Below are positions 1 through 5,191 of a stretch of DNA of 5,191 nucleotides, one piece after another. The notes beneath the pieces are model-generated. The model did not search any database and was not told where the DNA came from. It was given only the letters and a program-made list of their open reading frames with translations. The DNA is from an uncultured Flavobacteriales bacterium. Lineage in GTDB: Bacteria > Bacteroidota > Bacteroidia > Flavobacteriales_E > Vicingaceae. Every line of letters starts with the position of its first letter. The stretch's first letter is position 1. The stretch covers positions 1-5,191 of the forward strand of contig CAJXRL010000196.1 of assembly GCA_913059105.1 (NCBI GenBank), written 5' to 3'. A program made the translations under genes and the position numbers.

Positions 1-30
1 CGTGGGCTCGGAGATGTGTATAAGAGACAG
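1..30 (+). other. Nextera sequencing adapter (Tn5 mosaic end), not genomic
   Basis: Positions 12-30 read AGATGTGTATAAGAGACAG, the 19-base Tn5 mosaic end used in tagmentation libraries. The bases before it (CGTGGGCTCGG) match the Nextera read-2 adapter, lacking only its first four bases. The same adapter occurs in reverse complement at the right end. This is untrimmed library sequence and should be removed before analysis. Genomic sequence starts at about 31. Confidence 0.97.
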
Positions 31-46
31 GTTCAATTTTCGGCTG

Positions 47-54
47 CAAAAATA
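47..54 (-). promoter_or_regulatory. Candidate Bacteroidota -7 box of a divergent promoter
   Basis: On the minus strand these bases read TATTTTTG, a full match to the Bacteroidota sigma-70 -7 element TAnnTTTG, followed by CAGCCG. It points left, away from the Plug gene, so it would drive a gene lying outside the window. I find no TTG at the usual -33 distance on the minus strand, so only half of the promoter is visible. The rest of 31-211 is A/T-rich and holds no gene I can support. On the plus strand the nearest approach to a -7 box is TATTTTG at 124-130, one base short of consensus. Confidence 0.4.
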
Positions 55-211
55 AGACTTTCGTCACTTGATTTTTAGCTTTTATTAACTTTTTTAAAAC
101 AAGCTATTAACCATTCATCCATCTATTTTGTTTTGTGGAAACTAAACTCCCTCTTAGAACGTTTTATTCCCAAGGTTTACTATTTTTATAAACCTAATAT
201 TAATCTTTTTT

Positions 212-1537
212 ATGAAGTTGTTCTCATTATTGGTCATCTCGTTGTTTATAAGCTGTTCAGGTCACAGCAAAAACACTCTAAACCCTACTCCTATTGCTTC
301 AAAAACGGTTGCCGTTGAGGACATCGAAAGCGAACTTCAGTACCGAGACCACACGTACAGAGATAATATTAAAACTGTACAACTTTACCGTAAGGAGGAT
401 CAACTATCTTTTCCGGTTCTTTATTTAGGAAGTACTGACCAACTGGAACTCCATTTTGATGATTTAACAGCTGATTTTGAAACTTACAATTATACGATTG
501 TGCATTGCAATGCAAATTGGGAGCCGTCAGATTTAGTGGTAACAGAATATCTTAGCGATTTTTTTGATGGCTTTATTGAAGATTACCAATACTCCATTAA
601 TACTCTTTTCTCCTATATTCATTACAAAGTTGCTATTCCCAACAACCAAGTGAAGTTTAAACTTTCGGGAAACTACTTGCTAAAAGTGTATGCAAATAAT
701 GACGAAGAAGATTTATTATTGACCAAACGATTTTATGTCGTTGAAAAAAGAGTGAATATTAAAAGTGATATCCGAATGGCGACTTTAGCTCGCCATAGAG
801 ACTACAAACAAGAGGTGGATTTTACTATAGATTATAGCAACTACCCAATTCAAGATGTTTATTCTGATTTGAAAGTTATGGTTTCACAAAATCGCAGATG
901 GGACAATGCCATTACTGATTTGAAGCCTTTGTTTATTCGTTCTCAAGAGTTAGTGTACAACTATGAGGATAAAAATTTGTTTGATGGCGATAATGAATAT
1001 CGATTTTTTGAAACGAGAAACCTACGGTATCAATCCATGAACATAGATGGCATTCATATTATTGCTGGTAAAACGCATGTTTATATTCTACCAGAAGAGC
1101 CTCGATCTTTTAAGCGCTATCTTTTTCAACCAGACATTAATGGTAAAAGACAAATCAATCGAGAAAACAGCCCTCTTTCTAATCGTGAAGCAGACTACAT
1201 GATCACTCATTTTAATTTAAAGCGAGAAAACCCAATTCCCGGTGGCGATATTTATGTATTCGGAGAATTGAGTGATTGGGAATATAAACCCGAGTTTAAA
1301 ATGAAATATGTTCAAGTAAATGGAGCTTATGAATTAAGTACCACGTTAAAGCAGGGGTATTACAATTACAATTACGCATACCTTCCAAAAGGAGAACAAG
1401 TAGGTGACTTATCTACCATAGAAGGAACACATTCTGAAACCAATAACGATTATTACATATTTGTTTATCACAGAGAAAATGGTACTATCTACGACAAACT
1501 AATTGGATTTGAAGTCAAAACGATTAATCCTCAATAA
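212..1537 (+). CDS. Type IX secretion system Plug protein (DUF5103 family)
   Basis: This 441-residue protein matches the DUF5103/T9SS Plug family along its length. In flavobacteria the Plug protein binds the SprA outer-membrane translocon from the periplasmic side and keeps the pore closed when no substrate is bound. Family landmarks are IKTVQLYR (53-60), FPVLYLGSTDQLELHFDDL (67-85), the HCNANWEPSDL stretch (98-108), LSGNYLLKVY (151-160) and FETRNLRYQS (266-275). The length is normal for the family. The N-terminus MKLFSLLVISLFISCSG has a short hydrophobic stretch ending at Cys15, so it may be a lipoprotein, although Phe at lipobox position -3 is not ideal. An in-frame stop at 155-157 with no ATG between fixes this start. 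There is no Shine-Dalgarno sequence, as is usual in Bacteroidota. apaG follows 30 bases downstream and is probably cotranscribed. The family call is firm; the pore-plugging role rests on characterised relatives. Confidence 0.93.
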   Translation: MKLFSLLVISLFISCSGHSKNTLNPTPIASKTVAVEDIESELQYRDHTYRDNIKTVQLYRKEDQLSFPVLYLGSTDQLELHFDDLTADFETYNYTIVHCNANWEPSDLVVTEYLSDFFDGFIEDYQYSINTLFSYIHYKVAIPNNQVKFKLSGNYLLKVYANNDEEDLLLTKRFYVVEKRVNIKSDIRMATLARHRDYKQEVDFTIDYSNYPIQDVYSDLKVMVSQNRRWDNAITDLKPLFIRSQELVYNYEDKNLFDGDNEYRFFETRNLRYQSMNIDGIHIIAGKTHVYILPEEPRSFKRYLFQPDINGKRQINRENSPLSNREADYMITHFNLKRENPIPGGDIYVFGELSDWEYKPEFKMKYVQVNGAYELSTTLKQGYYNYNYAYLPKGEQVGDLSTIEGTHSETNNDYYIFVYHRENGTIYDKLIGFEVKTINPQ

Positions 1538-1567
1538 ACGGAAGTAGTTTTTTATTAATATTGTGTT

Positions 1568-1954
1568 ATGCCTACATTTTTAACAGATCATATTAGCGTT
1601 TCTGTAAAACCCCAATATGAAGAGAAACATTCTTCCCCTGCAAGTGGAAGTTATGTTTTCAGCTACACCATTGAAGTTAAAAATGAAGGTGAATTAACCG
1701 TTCAATTACTCAGCAGACATTGGTATATCTTTGATTCTGACAGCAGTCATTCTGAAATTAAAGGCGAAGGTGTAATAGGTGAACAACCTATCATCCACCC
1801 AGGACAATCACATGGCTATCAATCTTTTTGTAATTTAAAAACAGATATGGGAATGATGTGGGGCAGCTATTTGATGAAAGAGACAGAAACGGGAAGACTT
1901 TTTGAAGTTGCCATACCCGAATTTCAACTTATCACTCCTATGCGCTTGAATTAA
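1568..1954 (+). CDS. apaG: ApaG family protein (Co2+/Mg2+ efflux-associated)
   Basis: This complete 128-residue ApaG protein is the single immunoglobulin-like beta-sandwich domain of the family, at its usual length. Visible family motifs are LLSRHWYIFDS (48-58), GEGVIGEQPIIHPG (66-79), YQSFCNLKTDMGMMWGSY (84-101) and the closing FEVAIPEFQL (112-121). There is no signal peptide, so it is cytoplasmic. In enterobacteria apaG mutants show altered cobalt resistance and magnesium efflux, and the same fold occurs as a domain in some F-box proteins and in human PDIP38; its biochemical role remains unclear. It lies 30 bases after the Plug gene on the same strand, and no convincing promoter or terminator separates them, so I infer a two-gene transcript. 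Downstream it converges on the YHYH gene, with 72 bases between the two stop codons. Confidence 0.93.
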   Translation: MPTFLTDHISVSVKPQYEEKHSSPASGSYVFSYTIEVKNEGELTVQLLSRHWYIFDSDSSHSEIKGEGVIGEQPIIHPGQSHGYQSFCNLKTDMGMMWGSYLMKETETGRLFEVAIPEFQLITPMRLN

Positions 1955-1964
1955 TTGCAGGAAT

Positions 1965-2011
1965 AAAAAAGCCCAATGCAGCTCTCGGTAAAACCGAAAG
2001 TACATTGGACT
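1965..2011 (-). terminator. Intrinsic terminator of the leftward YHYH/di-haem operon
   Basis: Read on the minus strand, an outer 9-pair stem (AGTCCAATG at 2011-2003 with CATTGGGCT at 1978-1970) continues through a small internal loop into a 7-pair inner stem (1994-2000 with 1982-1988). A run of T (1970-1965) follows immediately. The hairpin begins 16 bases after the YHYH stop codon. The two imperfect pairs (1972/2009 and 1984/1998) are G-U in the minus-strand RNA but C-A mismatches in the plus-strand RNA. On the plus strand no T run follows directly; the nearest is at 2032-2039. It is therefore mainly a minus-strand terminator. Confidence 0.88.
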
Positions 2012-2026
2012 CAACTTCATGTTTCA

Positions 2027-3403
2027 CTACTCTTTTTTTACAATCACTTTCTCAGTTAATTGTGCTCCATTATTTAGACTAAATTGAACAAAATAGATAC
2101 CTGAATAAACAGTTTGAATGTCGAAATAAGCAATTGAACTTCCCTTCTTTACAATTGTTCTATCAATTAATTTCCCTGAAGCATCTATTAATTTTATCGT
2201 AACATCTTCTTTCACCAAACTACCAATTTGAATAGCAATTAATTCTGACGCTGGATTTGGATAAATAGAGATTGTATACTCTTCCAAATTTGCATTAGAA
2301 ATTCCTGTAACTGCTGGAATGAACCGTGTAGTAGGCTCGTTAATTGAAGTTACTTTTCTATTCGCATACGTTCCGTAAAACGTTGGACCAACGGCATAAG
2401 GATAAGCCGAATTCCAATTAGAGTCTACGGTAGCAAAATAAGCATACGTGCCATTTGGGTATTCAGGAGTGACACAGAAACGGCCGTTGTGCTCGTCTAA
2501 AACATCTGTCGCGGCATTTGTAATAAATTCATAATCTTCTCTAAAGTAACCTAATGAATAAGTTGCACTTACAACAGGGCCTGAAGTAACAGGTATTGAT
2601 GTTGGAGATGCAGTTCTTGTGGTAATGTTTCTTAATGAATATCCTGATTTCATTCTAGTAATTCCACCTGTTCCATTTGTATCGGCAAAAGCATATGCTC
2701 CGTATATTGGAAAACCGTCGTAAGCAAAACCAATTAATGGAGAATGAACTGTGCTGTCAATCAAGTACAAACCATTTGCAGCGTATAAATTACAAATAGT
2801 AGAAAGCACTACCTTGTCTAAGTTAAAGGCCGAAGGGTTTTGGTGATGGTGATAATTTCCCATTGCCGGATGACCTTTTGAACAGTCAAATCCTACCATT
2901 TCAGCTGGAATGGCATCTCTATTCCAATCTTGCGTCGTCGTTGGCCCACCGGGGCATCTTGGATTTCCTGGGCCTCCGCACAAAGCATTTGTAGTTGGAT
3001 CCCATGCAACTCCATCTCTATAATCAAATAACGAAACTCCATTTACAAATATTCCAATATTTCCGCCTACTGTAGATTGAGCAGTCCCCAAATTTTGAAC
3101 GGGGCTTCTTGGAATTTGATAAATCGCATTCTGAGCAGTTGCTAGTGATGGATTACCATCTAGAAACGGGCCTGTAGGATAAGAAGGTACACCTTGAGTT
3201 GTGACATAAACGCTAGTTGCCGAATACTCTACTCTTTGACAATTAACCAAAATGCTATTAGATATGGGCGTAGAATTATTTGCCATGTAATATGTTCCAG
3301 TTGTAACGGTATCTTGCAACCAAGAGGTAACATCGGCTGTTGTCTGAGCACTGAAATTTAATGCTAAAGCAATAAAACCTGTAACTGTTAATCCTTTTTT
3401 CAT
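2027..3403 (-). CDS. Secreted YHYH-domain protein with T9SS type A sorting domain
   Basis: This 458-residue protein is exported. It starts with a Sec signal peptide (MKKGLTVTGFIALALNFSAQ, likely cut near residue 20). A YHYH domain spans roughly 110-325, and about 80 C-terminal residues (378-458, beginning YTISIYPNP and ending EKVIVKK) form a T9SS type A sorting domain. The protein should thus cross the outer membrane by T9SS and be released or anchored at the surface after the tail is cleaved. YHYH landmarks are GNYHHHQNP (182-190), GFAYDGFPIYG (225-235) and DEHNGRFCVTPEYPNGTYAYF near 303-323. The name-giving motif here is Y184-H185-H186-H187, with His in the third position. Six Cys (55, 142, 150, 174, 204, 310) suggest disulfides or metal ligands. 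The family's function is not established; the His-rich motif and its MbnP/di-haem neighbours suggest metal binding, which is inference. The gene sits 40 bases behind the di-haem gene and is last in the operon. Confidence 0.9.
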   Translation of the reverse strand: MKKGLTVTGFIALALNFSAQTTADVTSWLQDTVTTGTYYMANNSTPISNSILVNCQRVEYSATSVYVTTQGVPSYPTGPFLDGNPSLATAQNAIYQIPRSPVQNLGTAQSTVGGNIGIFVNGVSLFDYRDGVAWDPTTNALCGGPGNPRCPGGPTTTQDWNRDAIPAEMVGFDCSKGHPAMGNYHHHQNPSAFNLDKVVLSTICNLYAANGLYLIDSTVHSPLIGFAYDGFPIYGAYAFADTNGTGGITRMKSGYSLRNITTRTASPTSIPVTSGPVVSATYSLGYFREDYEFITNAATDVLDEHNGRFCVTPEYPNGTYAYFATVDSNWNSAYPYAVGPTFYGTYANRKVTSINEPTTRFIPAVTGISNANLEEYTISIYPNPASELIAIQIGSLVKEDVTIKLIDASGKLIDRTIVKKGSSIAYFDIQTVYSGIYFVQFSLNNGAQLTEKVIVKKE

Positions 3404-3443
3404 AAAGCTTTTTGTTTATTTATAGTTTGACGTTTAAATCATT

Positions 3444-4472
3444 CTATTCCTTCCATTTTATTAATAATTCTCTTGGAAAACGATGTTTGTTATTAAAAAC
3501 GAACTCTTTATCATTCAAAGTCAACAAGAAGGAAATCAAATCCACCTTATCGTTGGGAGACAAACTTATTTTTTTAAGTCCGTCCTTTTTAAATTTCAAT
3601 GTAGTCTCTTTTGAAATGTAATGGTTCAATACTTTATTTAAGGTATAAAAACGACCATCATGCATATATGGATAGCTGTATTTCAAATTTCGAAGAGATG
3701 GTATTTTAAACAATAGACTATCCTTCATCAATTTGGTAATTGATCCTTTTCCAAAGTCCTTTAAAACTGAATCAACTGCAATGTAATTTTGTCCAAAACT
3801 ATAGTTAGAGAACAAAGGTTCCTGATGGCAGGAGTTACAATTTTTTTGGAATAATTTATAGCCTTTCAGTTCTTGATCAGTGAATTCATTCTCCCCTCTT
3901 TTTACTTTATCGTATTTAGAATTTGCCGAAACCAAGGTCAATTGAAATTGAGAAAGCGCCTTTAAGACATGCTCACCAGTTACAATGGAATCATTGTACG
4001 CTTGGTAAAATTTATTCCTGTAAAAAGAATCCTTTTGAAGCTTTACCACCACATTAGCTATGTTCTCACCCATTTCGGTAGTCGACGAAATTGGTGCTAA
4101 AGCTTGCATGTCCATATGATTTATAGCTCCATCCCACATAAACGATGATTGCCAAGCCAAATTGAATAATGCTGGAGCATTTCGAACTCCTATTTTATCA
4201 TCAATTCCGTGACTCAAATCATGATCGTTGTGGGCAAATGCACTAAATGGAGAATGACAAGTAGAGCAGGAAATGGAATTGTCTTTAGACAAAATTCCAT
4301 CGTAGAAAAGCAAACGGCCTAGCTTTATTTTATTCGAATCTAATGGGTTATTCTTAAAATTATAAGAAGGCTTCGGAAATAAATTAGGGATTTCTAACAA
4401 ACCTTTCTGTGCCTGTTGGAATGAAAGCAAAAAGAATCCGATGGCAATTAATGCTAGTACGTTCTTCTTCAT
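3444..4472 (-). CDS. Di-haem cytochrome c peroxidase/MauG-family protein, probably MbnH-like
   Basis: This complete 342-residue periplasmic di-haem protein has an N-terminal signal sequence (MKKNVLALIAIGFFLLSF) without a lipobox Cys. Two haem c sites are present: CSTCH (69-73) and CNSCH (212-216). Other family landmarks are SHGIDDKIGVRNAP (87-100) with His88, FMWDG with Trp113 between the haems, E133-M134 at the spacing of the catalytic Glu-Met of classical enzymes, and PYMHDGRF (268-275). Fourteen residues after His271 lies Tyr285, where the Pseudomonas peroxidase has its Met haem ligand and MauG has a Tyr; this alignment is made from memory by ungapped spacing. Family members either reduce H2O2 or oxidise residues in partner proteins. 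Its start codon directly follows the TAA stop of the MbnP-like gene, so translation is probably coupled and the upstream protein is the likely partner. The family is certain; MbnH-like function over plain peroxidase is inferred from Tyr285 and the neighbour. Confidence 0.92.
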   Translation of the reverse strand: MKKNVLALIAIGFFLLSFQQAQKGLLEIPNLFPKPSYNFKNNPLDSNKIKLGRLLFYDGILSKDNSISCSTCHSPFSAFAHNDHDLSHGIDDKIGVRNAPALFNLAWQSSFMWDGAINHMDMQALAPISSTTEMGENIANVVVKLQKDSFYRNKFYQAYNDSIVTGEHVLKALSQFQLTLVSANSKYDKVKRGENEFTDQELKGYKLFQKNCNSCHQEPLFSNYSFGQNYIAVDSVLKDFGKGSITKLMKDSLLFKIPSLRNLKYSYPYMHDGRFYTLNKVLNHYISKETTLKFKKDGLKKISLSPNDKVDLISFLLTLNDKEFVFNNKHRFPRELLIKWKE

Positions 4473-5099
4473 TTATTTTAAATAAAAAGTAGAAGCTATT
4501 CTTTTTGAAATTGCAACAGCCTCCAAGCTTGGACTCATAACCGTATTGTCTTCCGGAATTACTTTTTCAAGTAATTCATTCAGTGGAAGAATAATTTTAA
4601 ACTCAATTGACCGATTTAAAACTGGTAAAACAACTTGCTGCACCGACTTAAAGTGAGACATATACCCCCCAAGGTGAAGAACATAATCTTCATCATTTAC
4701 ATTCCCTTCCATTTTAAAGTTAATGTAACCATTTTGCCAACTCCAATACATTCCTTTTGTAGGGTCCAACGCTCCGCCAAAAGCACCTGAAACATTTGTT
4801 ATTGAGTCAATTCCCAATTTAAATTGGATGGATTTAATCTCTTTCTTATCGGGATTAACATCTTTAATTAGTAGTGACCTCGAATCACCAAAGTCAATTA
4901 AATAGTAAGAATCCATTTCTAAAAATTCTCCATCTTTGGTTTCTAGTTGTAAATCAGAAACGTAAAACATCAGTTTTGATACTAATTCTGAATCTTCTTC
5001 AATGTGAATAGTTGAATCTCTAATTTCGGTCGAAAACGAAATATCCTGGGCAGTAAGTTGCAGCGAACTCAGAAAAACTAGAATTAAAACTATCCTCAT
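4473..5099 (-). CDS. MbnP-like periplasmic protein (partner of the di-haem enzyme)
   Basis: This 208-residue protein has a Sec signal peptide (MRIVLILVFLSSLQLTAQ, probable cut before Asp19) and one beta-rich MbnP-like domain. Recognisable family features are KLMFYVSDLQL (42-52), a GIDSITNVSGAFGGALDPTKG region (96-116), the aromatic motif MYWSWQNGYINFKMEG (117-132), LHLGG with His142, and a C-terminal MSPSLEAVAISKRIA segment (188-202). In characterised MbnP, the neighbouring MauG-like enzyme MbnH oxidises a tryptophan to kynurenine and the protein binds copper. Trp119 and Trp121 are the natural candidates for that change here. There are no Cys residues; His142 and His149 are possible ligands. 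The start is supported by the signal peptide and by an ATGA overlap with the upstream gene. The di-haem gene begins directly after the stop codon. The family call is good; copper binding and Trp oxidation are inferred, not shown. Confidence 0.85.
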   Translation of the reverse strand: MRIVLILVFLSSLQLTAQDISFSTEIRDSTIHIEEDSELVSKLMFYVSDLQLETKDGEFLEMDSYYLIDFGDSRSLLIKDVNPDKKEIKSIQFKLGIDSITNVSGAFGGALDPTKGMYWSWQNGYINFKMEGNVNDEDYVLHLGGYMSHFKSVQQVVLPVLNRSIEFKIILPLNELLEKVIPEDNTVMSPSLEAVAISKRIASTFYLK

Positions 5100-5155
5100 C
5101 TTTTAGGACGGTGCTTTGGCTTTCCTTTTCCTTTGCCAAATATCTTAGCCAGATC
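5096..5155 (-). CDS. C-terminal end of an unidentified upstream gene with a basic tail (partial)
   Basis: Reading leftward from the adapter boundary, an open frame encodes DLAKIFGKGKGKPKHRPKR and ends at TGA (5098-5096). That stop overlaps the ATG of the MbnP-like gene as ATGA, the classic arrangement of translationally coupled genes. The short, very basic Lys/Gly/Arg tail does not resemble the aromatic end of a TonB-dependent receptor or a T9SS sorting domain, so the product is more likely cytoplasmic or a membrane protein with a cytoplasmic tail. The remainder is lost at the contig end and I do not recognise the gene. The frame and the overlap are clear, but with only 19 residues the coding call is moderate. 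Confidence 0.6.
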   Translation of the reverse strand, partial: DLAKIFGKGKGKPKHRPKR

Positions 5156-5189
5156 CTGTCTCTTATACACATCTCCGAGCCCACGAGAC
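5156..5189 (-). other. Nextera sequencing adapter (Tn5 mosaic end), not genomic
   Basis: Positions 5156-5174 read CTGTCTCTTATACACATCT, the reverse complement of the Tn5 mosaic end. They continue as the reverse complement of the complete Nextera read-2 adapter to 5189. The last two bases (AG) may be the start of a sample index. The adapter cuts the upstream gene of the operon, so genomic sequence ends at about 5155. Confidence 0.97.
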
Positions 5190-5191
5190 AG

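Noticed and set aside
174..194. Inverted repeat GGTTTA...TAAACC upstream of the Plug gene as an operator or attenuator
   Set aside because: It has only six A/T-rich pairs with a nine-base A/T loop; such repeats are common by chance in this composition.
133..318. Open frame of 61 codons on the plus strand
   Set aside because: It overlaps the start of the Plug gene in another frame, has no recognisable family and begins in A/T-rich non-coding sequence.
1835..2020. Open frame of 61 codons on the minus strand
   Set aside because: It is antisense to apaG and runs through the terminator hairpin; no family or start signal supports it.
3404..3443. Internal promoter for the YHYH gene in the 40-base gap
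   Set aside because: No TAnnTTTG or paired TTG element is present on the minus strand; cotranscription is the simpler reading.
3412..3621. Open frame of 69 codons on the plus strand
   Set aside because: It is antisense to the end of the di-haem gene, with Ser/Phe/Leu-rich composition typical of a shadow of a Lys/Glu-rich gene.
1..5191. A composite transposon bounded by terminal inverted repeats
   Set aside because: The repeats are Nextera adapter with the engineered Tn5 mosaic end; there is no transposase and the genes are chromosomal in character.

Overview
The window looks like a piece of a low-GC Bacteroidota genome, probably flavobacterial. Three things support this: a type IX secretion (T9SS) Plug protein, a secreted protein with a C-terminal T9SS type A sorting domain (IYPNP start), and gene starts without Shine-Dalgarno sequences in A/T-rich leaders. 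Both ends are Illumina Nextera adapter rather than genome (1-30 and 5156-5189). The biological sequence is therefore about 31-5155, and the matching inverted ends are a library artefact.

Left part, plus strand: after a 181-base non-coding stretch that holds a likely promoter pointing left out of the window, there are two genes. The first encodes the T9SS Plug protein (DUF5103, 212-1537), which closes the SprA outer-membrane translocon. The second is apaG (1568-1954), 30 bases downstream.

Right part, minus strand: a tightly packed operon reads leftward. It starts with the tail of an unidentified gene with a very basic C-terminus (5096-5155). This overlaps by ATGA the start of an MbnP-like protein (4473-5099), which directly abuts a di-heme peroxidase/MauG-family protein (3444-4472). 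After 40 bases comes a YHYH-domain protein with a T9SS sorting domain (2027-3403). A strong intrinsic terminator (1965-2011) closes the operon, and its strand is shown by its G-U pairs.

The most interesting content is this operon. An MbnP-like protein next to a di-heme MauG-like enzyme is the 'metallo-mystery pair' known from methanobactin loci. There the di-heme enzyme (MbnH) oxidises a tryptophan of its partner (MbnP), creating a copper site. Here there is no sign of methanobactin genes, and the pair is followed by a His-rich YHYH protein destined for the cell surface. Motif spacing in the di-heme protein puts a Tyr (Y285) where classical peroxidases carry the Met haem ligand, which favours a MauG/MbnH-like protein-modifying role over simple peroxide removal. 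I infer a periplasm-to-surface metal (probably copper) system; nothing in the sequence proves the metal or the substrate.
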